A DNA stretch of 64,000 nt from Bog-756 sp963727955 (lineage in GTDB: Bacteria > Actinomycetota > Acidimicrobiia > Acidimicrobiales > RAAP-2). The notes beneath the pieces are model-generated. The model did no database searches, had not been told where the DNA came from, and saw only the letters and a program-made list of their open reading frames with translations. The DNA is taken from assembly GCA_963727955.1 (NCBI GenBank), contig CAVSII010000001.1:558001-622000 (forward strand), given 5' to 3'. Below are positions 32,920 through 40,982 of the stretch, one piece after another. A program made the translations under genes and the position numbers. Position 1 is the stretch's first letter; each line of letters opens with the position of its first letter.

Positions 32920-33729
32920 CTAGTGATCGAAGGAAAGGAGGCGGGCCGAATCGGCGTCGAGGAAGACGGTGGCGCCAGGGGTCCGCTGGAGGATGGAGGC
33001 CGGGCAGGCGGTGGTGACCGGGCCTTCGAGGGCGGACCGCACCGGTTCCGCCTTGCGGGCCTCGGGCACGATGGCCAGGACCTGCGCCGCCCGGAGGAGG
33101 GCCGGGATGGTGACGGTCACCGCCTGCTCGGGCACGTCGTCGTCGCCGGCAAAGTGCCCTTCGTTGACCTGCTGACGGCGGCAGGCAGCGTCGAGCACGA
33201 CCACTTTCAGGTCCCGATCGTCGTCGAAGTCGGCCACCGGTGGGTCGTTGAAGGCCAGGTGCCCGTTCTCACCGATGCCCAGGCAGCACAGGTCAAGAGG
33301 GAATGCGGCGAGCAGGGCGGCGTAGCGTCCGCATTCGGCCTCGGGCGGGGCCAACCCGTCGATGTAATGGGCGGCCAGGGGTGCCGTGGGCTCGACGATG
33401 CGTTGGCGTATCCACCGCTGGAAACTGGCCGGATGGTCCGGTCCGATCCCCACGTACTCGTCCATGTGGAAGACCACCACCTGGTCCCAGGGCACGCCGG
33501 GGGTGGCTCCGACCAGAGCCTCGACAAAGGCGATCTGGGAGTTGCCGGTGGCGAACATGGCGTGGGCCACACCCTTTTCGGCCACCGCGGCCCGCAGCGC
33601 GTCGGCCGCCCGGTCGGCGGCGGCCCGGGCCATGGCCAGCGTGGTGTCGAAGGCACGCACGTCGGCGCCCCGGCCCTCACCCGGCGCAGTGTCACCGGTG
33701 GCAGCGTCACCCGTGGCAGCGTCACCCAT
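32920..33729 (-). CDS. Glucosamine-6-phosphate deaminase (NagB-like)
   Basis: Sugar-phosphate isomerase/deaminase of 269 residues. NagB landmarks are present: ATGNSQIAFVEAL, VVFHMDEYVGI with the catalytic aspartate (near residue 90), and LGIGENGHLAFNDPP with the ring-opening histidine (near 160). It would convert glucosamine-6-phosphate to fructose-6-phosphate and ammonia. The final ARLLSFDH lacks the usual long allosteric C-terminus. The first 20 or so residues are low complexity because the start codon abuts a 15-bp tandem repeat (GDAAT units), so the true start may be further in. No nagA neighbours it. The annotation as NagB rests on the two catalytic motifs. Confidence 0.85.
   Translation of the reverse strand: MGDAATGDAATGDTAPGEGRGADVRAFDTTLAMARAAADRAADALRAAVAEKGVAHAMFATGNSQIAFVEALVGATPGVPWDQVVVFHMDEYVGIGPDHPASFQRWIRQRIVEPTAPLAAHYIDGLAPPEAECGRYAALLAAFPLDLCCLGIGENGHLAFNDPPVADFDDDRDLKVVVLDAACRRQQVNEGHFAGDDDVPEQAVTVTIPALLRAAQVLAIVPEARKAEPVRSALEGPVTTACPASILQRTPGATVFLDADSARLLSFDH
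33682..33726. repeat. Three-copy 15-bp tandem repeat at the NagB-like start
   Basis: Read on the minus strand: GGTGACGCTGCCACG, GGTGACGCTGCCACC, GGTGACACTGCGCCG, directly after ATG 33729-33727. In frame, adding five residues per unit. Confidence 0.85.
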
Positions 33730-33886
33730 GGCAGCACTGTAGGGGAGGAAATGGGAACGACCAGGTGACTTGCGCGCTACGGTGCCGGTCGGGCACGGTA
33801 GCTGACCGTGTCACGGCCAGTTCGGCCACAGGCGCCGGACCGCTGTCCGGGCCGCCCGACCATGGGGAGCACGGGGAGGAGCCGAG

Positions 33887-34387
33887 GTGGCAGACGACGA
33901 CATCTTGAGCACGATCATCGGAAAACCGACCGGGACAAAGGTGGTGACCGTCGAACGCGGCCAGCTGGCCCTGTTCGCCGACGCCGTCAAGGAGAAGAGC
34001 CCCGTCTACCGCGATCCGAGGGCGGCAGCGGAAGCCGGTCTGGCCGGCATACCCGCTCCCCCCACCTACCCCTTCGTCATGGAGAATTTCGGCGCCTACC
34101 CCGAGCTGCAGGTCGAGGATGGGCCCACCGGAAACCCGATGGCCGAGGTGCTCGGCCCCCTGATGGCCAAGGGTGGGATCATCCTCCACGGCGAGCAGGA
34201 GTTCACCTATCACCGTCCCGTCTACGCCGGCGACGTACTGGTCGGTGAAGGCACGGTGGCCGACGCCTACCGCAAGGAGTCCAAGGGAAAGACCATGACT
34301 TTCGTGGTCGTGGAGACGGCGTGGCGTGACCGATCGAGCGGCGAGCCGGTCTGTACCTCGCGGATGAACATCATCCACCGCATCTGA
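33887..34387 (+). CDS. MaoC dehydratase N-terminal-domain protein (HadA/FAS1_DH-like)
   Basis: Half hot-dog protein of 166 residues resembling the MaoC_dehydrat_N family: IIGKPTGTKVVTVERGQLALFADAVKEK at the N-terminus, IPAPPTYPFV, then ILHGEQEFTYHRPVYAGDVLVGEGTV. Such proteins pair with a catalytic MaoC subunit to hydrate enoyl-CoA or dehydrate hydroxyacyl-ACP/CoA, as in mycobacterial HadAB. A catalytic MaoC is encoded in the same direction at 37627, now frameshifted. GTG 33887 has GGGGAGGAG upstream. Its TGA shares a base with the ATG of the enoyl-CoA hydratase gene (TGATG). First gene of a beta-oxidation operon. Confidence 0.87.
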   Translation: MADDDILSTIIGKPTGTKVVTVERGQLALFADAVKEKSPVYRDPRAAAEAGLAGIPAPPTYPFVMENFGAYPELQVEDGPTGNPMAEVLGPLMAKGGIILHGEQEFTYHRPVYAGDVLVGEGTVADAYRKESKGKTMTFVVVETAWRDRSSGEPVCTSRMNIIHRI

Positions 34388-35220
34388 TGGCCGAGGCGAC
34401 GGCGGGGTCCGCGGAGGACGTGCTCCTCCGCCAGGTTGGCGGCGTGGCCTGGATCACCCTCAACCGCCCGGAGGCCGGCAACGCCATCACCTGGCGCATG
34501 CGCAATCAGATCATCGACTGGTTGGAGGAGGCGTCGGCCGATCTGGCCGTACGTGCCGTGGTGCTGACCGGGGCGGGGGAGAAGGGGTTCTGCACCGGGG
34601 CCGATCTCCGCAGCCAGGAGCCGGGCCCGGCCCGTCCGGAGGGTGCTCCCGACCGGGCGGTGGGACAGGCGTCGCGGCTCATTCGCAACGGGTGGCAGCG
34701 ACTGATCAGCGCCGTCCTCGACTGTGAGAAGCCGATCATCGCCGCCGTCAACGCCACCGCCGCCGGCGGCGGGATGAACCTGGCCTTGGCCTGCGACCTG
34801 GTCCTGGCGGCCGAGGAGGCTGCTTTTATTGCCGTGTTCGTGCGCCGGGGCATCGCCCCCGACGCCGGCGGGGCCTATCTCCTGCCCCGGCTCATCGGCC
34901 CCCAGAAGGCCAAGGAGCTGTTCTTCTTCGGCGATGACCTCCCGGCGCCGGAAGCAGAGCGCTTGGGCCTGGTCAACCGGGTGGTCCCCCGTACCCAGCT
35001 GATGGCCGAGGCTGCGGCTTGGGCCGAGCGGCTGGCCGCCGGGCCGACCAAGGCCATCGGGGCGGCCAAGTACCTCACCAACCGCTCTCTCGAATCCGAC
35101 CGGTCGACCGCGCTGTGGGACGAGGCCACCGCCCAGGAGCTGGTCACCACCACCGAGGACTGCGGGGAGGGTCTGCGCGCCTTCGCCGAGCGCCGATCGC
35201 CCCAGTTCAAGGGGTGGTAG
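34387..35220 (+). CDS. Enoyl-CoA hydratase/isomerase family protein
   Basis: Crotonase-fold protein of 277 residues. It shows WITLNRPEAGNAIT, the oxyanion segment GFCTGADL (near residue 62) and AAVNATAAGGGMNLALACDL (near 118), then GIAPDAGGAYLLPRLIG, which carries the second acidic position region. The residue equivalents of the two hydratase glutamates are not both evident (the second site reads APDAGG), so an isomerase or other crotonase activity is possible. It lies between the MaoC-N and acyl-CoA dehydrogenase genes and overlaps the former by 1 nt. Confidence 0.92.
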   Translation: MAEATAGSAEDVLLRQVGGVAWITLNRPEAGNAITWRMRNQIIDWLEEASADLAVRAVVLTGAGEKGFCTGADLRSQEPGPARPEGAPDRAVGQASRLIRNGWQRLISAVLDCEKPIIAAVNATAAGGGMNLALACDLVLAAEEAAFIAVFVRRGIAPDAGGAYLLPRLIGPQKAKELFFFGDDLPAPEAERLGLVNRVVPRTQLMAEAAAWAERLAAGPTKAIGAAKYLTNRSLESDRSTALWDEATAQELVTTTEDCGEGLRAFAERRSPQFKGW

Positions 35221-35222
35221 CG

Positions 35223-35288
35223 ATGGCGCCCACCCACTCCTCGGACATCAGTTCGATCGGCCGCCTCGTGGGGCGGATGGGGGCCTGA
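35223..35288 (+). CDS. Possible small ORF of 21 residues in the beta-oxidation operon
   Basis: ATG 35223 to TGA 35288 exactly fills the gap between the crotonase stop (35220) and the dehydrogenase start (35291). AAGGGG lies 9 nt before it. The product (starts MAPTHSSDISS, ends GRMGA) has no recognisable domain. It could be a coupling ORF that feeds ribosomes to the dehydrogenase gene, or chance. Confidence 0.2.
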   Translation: MAPTHSSDISSIGRLVGRMGA

Positions 35289-35290
35289 CG

Positions 35291-37552
35291 GTGGCCATCG
35301 GTCTGCTGGACGAGCACGAGGAGCTGCGGTCCTCCGTGCGGCGTTGGATCGAGTCGTTCTGTCCCCCCGCCGTGACCCGGGCGGCCCTCGATGCCGACGC
35401 CGACAGCCTCCCTCCCTTCTGGCCCGACCTCGGTGCCCAGGGTTTACTGGGCGTTCATCTTCCCGAGGAGTACGGAGGACAGGGTGCGGGAATGGTGGAG
35501 CTGGCCGTGGTGGTCGAGGAGCTTGGGCGGGCGGCGGCACCCGGTCCTTGGTCCACCACGGCCGTGGTCGGTGCGGTGGTGGTGGGGTGCGGGAGCCCGG
35601 CCCAGGCCAAGGAGATGGTGCCCGGCCTGGCCGATGGCACCACGCCGGCCTCGTTGGTGGCGCCGACCGGATGGCCGGACGGTTCGGCCACAGAGCGCCC
35701 CGGCCTGACCGGCACGCTCGACGACCAGGGGATCCTGAGAGTCAGTGGCTCGGTCGACCCCATCGCCAGCGGGGCCGTCGTGACCCTGGTGTTGGCGCCG
35801 GTGGCCGTCGGGAAGTCGGTGCAGTGGGTTGTGATCGAACGGGACCCGTCGGTGACCGTCCACCCCCTCACCAGCTTCGACCCCTCCCGTCGCTCGGCTC
35901 GATGGACGCTGGACAACACCATGGTGCCCGCCGAGCGGGTTCTCCCCCAGGCCACCACGGACCACATCCGACAGTGGTCCCTACTGGTGGCGTCGGCCGA
36001 GGCCGCCGGGGGAGCACGGTGGTGCCTCGACAGCGCGGCCGAACACGCCCGCACCCGCCAGCAGTTCGGGCGGCCCATCGGGCAGTTCCAGGGGGTCAAG
36101 CACCGGCTGGCCGACATGCTGGTCGGCGTGGAGCAGGGGGTGTCGGCCACCTGGGACGCCGCTCTGGTTGTCGACGCCGAGAGGGTCACCCACCCCGATG
36201 TCGGCCCCGGCCCTCAGAGCCGATTGGCCGTACCCCTGGCTGCCAGTCTGACCCTGGACGGTTACGTCGAGGCAGCCAAAGGAGCCATTCAGGTCCTCGG
36301 TGGGATGGGGTTCACCTGGGAGCACGACGTCCATATCCATCTGCGTCGGGCCACCACGCTGCGCCAGCTGGCCGGCGGGACGGCGCCCCTGCGGGCGGAG
36401 GCGGCCCGTCTGGCCCTCGACGGCCAGCGGCGGACCATCGCCGTCGACCTGCCCGCCGAATCCGAACCCCTCCGACGGGAGATGGCCACGGCCGCCGCCG
36501 CCGTGGCCGCCCTGGAGGACACGGCGGACCAACGTCGGGCCCTCTACGACCACGGACTGCTGGTTCCGCACTGGCCGGCACCCTGGGGGCGGGAGGCCGG
36601 TCCCGTCGAGCAGTTGGTCATCGACGAGGCACTGGCCGACGCCGGCATTCGACGGCCGAACCTGGCCGTGGCGGCCTGGGCCCTCCCCACCATCATCGCC
36701 CACGGGACGGCGGAACAGGCCGAGCAATGGGTGGCCCCCACCCTGCGGGGCGAGGTCATCTGGTGCCAGCTGTTCAGCGAGCCGGGGGCCGGATCAGATC
36801 TGGCCGCCCTCTCCACCCGGGCCACCCGGGTGGAGGGCGGGTGGTCCCTGACCGGCCAGAAGGTGTGGACGTCGGTGGCGGCCCGGGCCCACATGGGTAT
36901 CTGCCTGGCCCGCACCGATCCGGACGTTCCCAAGCACCAGGGCATCACCTACTTCCTGGTGGACATGCAGTCGCCCGGCATCGAAGTCCGGCCCCTCCGC
37001 GAGATCACCGGCGCAGCTCTGTTCAACGAGGTCTTCTTGGACGAGTGCTTCGTACCCGACGCCAACGTGGTCGGTCAGGTGGACGGCGGATGGCGGTTGG
37101 CCCGCACCACCTTGGCCAACGAGCGGGTCTCGCTGTCATCGGACTCTGCCTTCGGTGGTGTCCTCGAGGGTGTGCTCGGGCGCATGGCCGCCCAGCCCGC
37201 CCGGCACGATCCGGTCACCCTGGACCGGCTGGGTGGACTGTTGGCCGAGGCCCAGTCCCTGGCCCAGCTCGGGGTGCGGGCCACGCTGCGTTCCCTGACC
37301 GGTCTTCAGCCCGGATCCGAATCGAGCTTGCGCAAGCTGCTGGGAGCCGAGTTCGAGCAACGGGTCCACGAGTTCGGGCTCGACCTCTGCGGCCCCGACG
37401 GGGCGGTGACCGAGGGGGAGGCGGCGGTTTCGGCTCACGGCATGCTGCAGAGTCGGTGCCTGACCATCGCCGGAGGGACCAGCGAGGTGCAGCGCAACGT
37501 GATCGGCGAGCGCCTGCTCGGACTGGCCCGTGACCCCGAGCCGGGGCGATGA
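35291..37552 (+). CDS. Fused double acyl-CoA dehydrogenase (FadE34-like)
   Basis: Single chain of 753 residues containing two complete acyl-CoA dehydrogenase units. Half one (1-375) ends with VLGGMGFTWEHDVHIHLRRATTL; half two (about 385-753) has HWPAPWGREAG, QLFSEPGAGSDLAAL, GQKVWTSVA and the classic C-terminal IAGGTSEVQRNVIGERLLGL. In half one the FAD-binding TRQQFGRPIGQFQGVKHRLADM is intact. This layout is that of mycobacterial FadE34/ChsE3, where fused units stand in for the alpha2beta2 heterotetramers that act on steroid or other branched side-chain acyl-CoAs. GTG 35291 is 2 nt after the small ORF. It supports bulky-acyl oxidation rather than simple fatty acids (inference). Confidence 0.93.
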   Translation: MAIGLLDEHEELRSSVRRWIESFCPPAVTRAALDADADSLPPFWPDLGAQGLLGVHLPEEYGGQGAGMVELAVVVEELGRAAAPGPWSTTAVVGAVVVGCGSPAQAKEMVPGLADGTTPASLVAPTGWPDGSATERPGLTGTLDDQGILRVSGSVDPIASGAVVTLVLAPVAVGKSVQWVVIERDPSVTVHPLTSFDPSRRSARWTLDNTMVPAERVLPQATTDHIRQWSLLVASAEAAGGARWCLDSAAEHARTRQQFGRPIGQFQGVKHRLADMLVGVEQGVSATWDAALVVDAERVTHPDVGPGPQSRLAVPLAASLTLDGYVEAAKGAIQVLGGMGFTWEHDVHIHLRRATTLRQLAGGTAPLRAEAARLALDGQRRTIAVDLPAESEPLRREMATAAAAVAALEDTADQRRALYDHGLLVPHWPAPWGREAGPVEQLVIDEALADAGIRRPNLAVAAWALPTIIAHGTAEQAEQWVAPTLRGEVIWCQLFSEPGAGSDLAALSTRATRVEGGWSLTGQKVWTSVAARAHMGICLARTDPDVPKHQGITYFLVDMQSPGIEVRPLREITGAALFNEVFLDECFVPDANVVGQVDGGWRLARTTLANERVSLSSDSAFGGVLEGVLGRMAAQPARHDPVTLDRLGGLLAEAQSLAQLGVRATLRSLTGLQPGSESSLRKLLGAEFEQRVHEFGLDLCGPDGAVTEGEAAVSAHGMLQSRCLTIAGGTSEVQRNVIGERLLGLARDPEPGR

Positions 37553-37590
37553 CGACGGGGCCACGGCCCGAGTGGCGGTCGGGGCCTGGT

Positions 37591-37596
37591 CTAAAG
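37591..37596 (+). promoter_or_regulatory. Candidate -10 box for the MaoC gene
   Basis: TAAAGT, 30 nt before ATG 37627, with GGAGG (37614-37618) between. No convincing -35 box. Confidence 0.3.
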
Positions 37597-37626
37597 TGGG
37601 GACAAGCCAGGACGGAGGTCTGATCG

Positions 37627-38059
37627 ATGGGTGACGCGGTGCTCTATTTCGAGGACGTGGCCGAGGGCGACGAGGCCCCGGTGCGGTCCCACGTCCTCAC
37701 CCGGACCGACCTGGTTGCCTATGCCGGAGCGTCGGGCGATTTCAACCCGATGCACCACGACGAGGTCAAGGCCCAGGCGGCCGGCCAACCCAGTGTCTTC
37801 GGGCACGGGATGTTCTCGATGGGCCTGCTCGGGTCGGCCATCGACGACTATGTCGGCGCCCGGCAACGTCCGTCGATATCAGGTGCGGTTCGCCAAGCAG
37901 ACCTGGCCCGACGAAGAGCTGCGCACCCGGGTCGTGGTCACCGGGAAGCGCAAGGACGGCGACGACAATCTGGTCGATCTCGATGTCCGCCTGGCCAACG
38001 CGGCCGGCGAGGAGAAGGTGGTCGGCCAGGCCACCGCCGTGGTGGCCAGCCGCTCCTGA
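37627..38059 (+). pseudogene. MaoC-like dehydratase, single-base frameshift
   Basis: Hydratase-2/MaoC protein split over two frames. Frame one gives VLTRTDLVAYAGASGDFNPMHHDE with the catalytic Asp/His motif and runs well to DDYVGA at 37860; the homologous remainder (GNVRRYQVRFAKQ, TWPDEELRTRVVVTGKRKD, ending VVASRS at 38059) is in the next frame. Removing one C from the CCC at 37859-37861 restores one 143-residue protein with the normal length of the family. Left as it is, the chain runs out of frame to 38082 with an arginine-rich tail. A homopolymer position makes a sequencing error likely, but true inactivation is possible. Natural partner: the MaoC-N protein at 33887. Confidence 0.85.
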
Positions 38060-38068
38060 GCTGGTTCC

Positions 38069-38176
38069 CTGGAAGAAACTGACTTCCTAGGAGAAACTGA
38101 CTTCCTAGGAGAAGCGGTCTTTCTAGGAGAAGAGGTCTTTCTAGAGAAAGCTGTCTCCCTAGAAGAAGCTGAACTT
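38069..38176. repeat. Six-copy 18-bp tandem repeat carrying a stop codon
   Basis: Six contiguous units (38069, 38087, 38105, 38123, 38141, 38159), e.g. CTAGGAGAAACTGACTTC. The last unit encodes, on the minus strand, the final KFSFF and TAG stop of the SDR gene; four of the other five units also end in TAG in the same frame. Units drift with distance. It fills the whole gap between the MaoC and SDR genes. Confidence 0.95.
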
Positions 38177-39061
38177 GGGGATACCGGGGGAGACGCCCTT
38201 GAACAGCTCTGCCTTGGCTCCGGCCAGCTCCTCGGGCGTCCACATCGAGTCGCGATGGATCTCGCCCACCGGGTGGAATCCGCCCATGGCCCAGACGTTG
38301 CCGCCGAAGACGACGAAGTTCTGACCGGTCACGTCGCTGGCCTCGTCGGAGGCCAGGAAGGCGACCATCTGAGCGATGTTGCGCGGATCCCATTCGTCGA
38401 AACCGTCGCCCGCCTTGGCCATCTCCCCGAAGAGGTTTTCGGTCATACGGGTGCGGGCCCTGGGCGAAATCGAATTGACGGTGACCCCGTAACGCTCGAG
38501 CTCGCGGGCCAGGACCCAGGTCATCGAGGCGATGCCGGCCTTGGCCGCCGAGTAGTTGGCCTGTCCGGCGTTCCCGTAGAGGCCGGCCTCCGAGGAGGTG
38601 TTGATGATGTGGCCGCTGACCTGTTCGCCGGCCTTGGCCCGTCCCCGCCAGTACACGGCGGCATGGCGGGAGGGAGCGAAGTGGCCCTTCAGGTGGACCC
38701 GGATGACGTCGTCCCAATCGGACTCGTCCATGTTGAAACTCATCTTGTCCCGCAGGATCCCGGCGTTGTTGACCAGGATGTCGAGCTGGCCGAACGAGTC
38801 CACCGCCTGGTCGATGAGCTCCTTGGCCCCCGACCACGAGCTCACGTCCGAGGCGTTGACAGCGCCGTCGCTGCCCCCCTTCTTGATGAGCTCGACGACC
38901 TCTTCGGCGGGGTGCTTGTCGCCCCCCCCTCCGTCCACCGAGGCTCCCACGTCGTTGACGATGACCTTGGCGCCCTCGGAGGCCAGCAGAAGAGCCTCTT
39001 CGCGCCCGATGCCCCGCCCTGCGCCGGTCACGATCGCTACCTTGCCGTCGAGCATTCCCAT
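38159..39061 (-). CDS. SDR family oxidoreductase (Hsd4A-like 3-hydroxyacyl-CoA dehydrogenase)
   Basis: Short-chain dehydrogenase of 300 residues. TGAGRGIGREEALLLASEGA is the cofactor site, followed by NNAG in ILVNNAGILRDKM, catalytic serine in IINTSSEAG and YSAAK with the lysine. The insertion VNDVGASVDGGGGDKHPAEEVV and the tail MWTPEELAGAKAELF are like the multifunctional-enzyme-2/Hsd4A group that oxidises (3R)-hydroxyacyl-CoAs, including steroid side chains. ATG 39061 has GGAGG with good spacing; the frame is open to 39451 without support. It faces the beta-oxidation operon tail to tail and fits as its third enzyme. The stop lies in a six-fold 18-bp repeat. Confidence 0.92.
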   Translation of the reverse strand: MGMLDGKVAIVTGAGRGIGREEALLLASEGAKVIVNDVGASVDGGGGDKHPAEEVVELIKKGGSDGAVNASDVSSWSGAKELIDQAVDSFGQLDILVNNAGILRDKMSFNMDESDWDDVIRVHLKGHFAPSRHAAVYWRGRAKAGEQVSGHIINTSSEAGLYGNAGQANYSAAKAGIASMTWVLARELERYGVTVNSISPRARTRMTENLFGEMAKAGDGFDEWDPRNIAQMVAFLASDEASDVTGQNFVVFGGNVWAMGGFHPVGEIHRDSMWTPEELAGAKAELFKGVSPGIPKFSFF

Positions 39062-39302
39062 GTCGTCCTCCTGTATCCACTGTCGGCAGCTCGTGCCGGA
39101 ACCGGGGAAGCATGGCCGAAACTCGGCCTCCAGGCAAGACAGGCACCGGTCGAGCACCCCAACCCCGGTCAGGACGGCGCCCGATGGTAGTTTCACCCTG
39201 TTCGACCGATGGGAGAGCGGAGAAGGGTGTGATCGGCCAAGTCCAGCGGGCTGACCAGCCCCGTCAGGGCACGACCGAGGACCAACTGTCCAGCGTGCGC
39301 CC

Positions 39303-40874
39303 ATGAGGCCGGGCAGGGCGTCCGGTTCCGGCGCAACCCGGTTGGCGGCCACATGGGCCATCAGCAGCACCATCATCTTTCTGCTCATGTTGGGTTGGGC
39401 CCTGGCCACGCCGTTGGGTGCTGCTCCCGACGAACCGACCCAGATAGTCAAAGCGGCGGCCGTGGTGCGGGGCGAGCTCCGAGGTCAGCCGGTGGCCGGT
39501 GCCCAAAAGGCGTTCCGCACGGTCACCGTCCCCGAGGCCTTCTCCGATGTGAACGTGGCCGCCTGCTTTGCCGGTAAGGAGGCGGTGCCGGCCGGGTGCG
39601 GGGGCACCATCCCCGCATCCGGGGTGTCGGTCAGGGCCACCACCTACGTGGGCCTGTATCCGCCTCTCTATTACGCCATCGCCGGCCTTCCCACGCTGGT
39701 GTGGACCTCGGGATCGGCCATCTACCTCATGCGCGCCCTGTCGGCCCTGGTGGCTGCCCTGTTCTACGGCCTGACCCTGGCCATGATGGTCCGGTGGAGC
39801 CGGGCCCCACTCCTGGTCAGTGCTCTGGGCCTGTCCCTGACCCCCCTGATCGTGTTCCTGGGGGGAGTGGTGAACCCGAGCACGCTGGAGATCGCCGCGG
39901 CCACCGCCACCTGGACAGCCGGGCTGCTCCTGGTCCTCGATCACGCCGACCGACCCCCCATCGGCCTGTTGGCCGCCTTCGCCGTCTGCGGGTCCGTTCT
40001 CGAACTGGTGCGGGGCTTGTCCATAGTGTGGATGGCCCTCATCGTCCTCACCCTGTTGGCCGTGGCCCCCAAAGCGTTCTGGCGACTGATACGTCAACGG
40101 ACGGTCCAGATGGCCGGTGCCCTGGTGGCCCTGGTGGCGGTGGTGGCCGCCGCCTATGTGGTGGCCGTCGGGGCTCTGTCCATCACCAGCTCGGGCCAGC
40201 CCATACCGGCCCACACATCGAAAGTCAGCGCTCTGGTCCTGTTCGCCAAGGACAACCCCACCTACGCCCGACAGGCGGTGGGGATCTTCGGCTGGCTCGA
40301 CACCCCCTCACCGCTTCTGGTCTTCCTACTGACCGGCGTGGCTTTCCTGGTTCTGATCCTGGTGGCCCTGGCCACCGCCCGCCCCCGTCAGTCGTTGGTG
40401 TTGCTGGCCCTGATGGCGGTGGCCTTCCTGGTGCCGGCGGCCATCGTCGTACCCCACGCCGTGCGCACCTTGACCATCGACTGGCAGGCCAGGGACGGAC
40501 TCCCCCTCTACGTGGGGATCCCGCTGCTGGCCGGGTCGATAGCCGGTCGGCGGCGTCGCTTTCGACCGGCGACCGTCCGGGGGATGACGTTCGCCTTCGT
40601 CTCGGCGATCATCGTCGATCAGGTGGTCGACTATTTCTGGGCCCTGCGCCGCTACACGGTGGGGACCTATGGCGGGCTCGACCCGTTCCGCCACGTGCGC
40701 GGCGGTTGGACACCGCCGGTTCCGATCGGCCTCCTTCTGGCTGGGTTCGCCGTTGTCGCCCTTGTCTATGGATGGTGGCTCGTCCACCTGGGGAACGGGA
40801 TGGCGCCGGGGAGTGGGGCAGGGACCGGGGCGGAGCTGTCCGAGACGGTCGGCGCAGGGACGCCTCCACTGTGA
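39303..40874 (+). CDS. DUF2142 multi-spanning membrane protein
   Basis: Membrane protein of 523 residues with about 11 predicted helices. The extracytoplasmic motif after helix 1, PLGAAPDEPTQIVKAAAVVRGEL, and YVGLYPPLYYAIAGLP are features of the DUF2142 family, which has the look of GT-C glycosyltransferases (acidic pair in the first outer loop). These are found in glycan or cell-wall gene sets of actinobacteria and streptococci. ATG 39303 has no strong ribosome-binding site. It opens a run of envelope genes. The 241-bp gap upstream (39062-39302), divergent from the SDR, shows no site I can name. Confidence 0.85.
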   Translation: MRPGRASGSGATRLAATWAISSTIIFLLMLGWALATPLGAAPDEPTQIVKAAAVVRGELRGQPVAGAQKAFRTVTVPEAFSDVNVAACFAGKEAVPAGCGGTIPASGVSVRATTYVGLYPPLYYAIAGLPTLVWTSGSAIYLMRALSALVAALFYGLTLAMMVRWSRAPLLVSALGLSLTPLIVFLGGVVNPSTLEIAAATATWTAGLLLVLDHADRPPIGLLAAFAVCGSVLELVRGLSIVWMALIVLTLLAVAPKAFWRLIRQRTVQMAGALVALVAVVAAAYVVAVGALSITSSGQPIPAHTSKVSALVLFAKDNPTYARQAVGIFGWLDTPSPLLVFLLTGVAFLVLILVALATARPRQSLVLLALMAVAFLVPAAIVVPHAVRTLTIDWQARDGLPLYVGIPLLAGSIAGRRRRFRPATVRGMTFAFVSAIIVDQVVDYFWALRRYTVGTYGGLDPFRHVRGGWTPPVPIGLLLAGFAVVALVYGWWLVHLGNGMAPGSGAGTGAELSETVGAGTPPL

Positions 40875-40941
40875 GCCGCGCGGTGGGGGCGGACCGCGGC
40901 AAACGGCAGAGCCAGGTGGAGGAGAATCTCTGCTCGGGTGG

Positions 40942-40947
40942 TATAGA
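40942..40947 (+). promoter_or_regulatory. Candidate -10 box
   Basis: TATAGA, 35 nt before ATG 40983, with GAGGAG between. No clear -35 element. Confidence 0.3.
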
Positions 40948-40982
40948 ACTAACCGACCTGAGGTCTTCGTCCGAGGAGCGGT

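Noticed and set aside
37861..38082. Native read-through C-terminus of the MaoC gene
   Set aside because: Arginine/glycine-rich out-of-frame text with no family match, while the alternative frame continues the hot-dog fold perfectly.
38069..38176. CRISPR array
   Set aside because: Units are 18 bp, contiguous with no spacers, and derive from the adjacent gene end. No cas genes are in the window.
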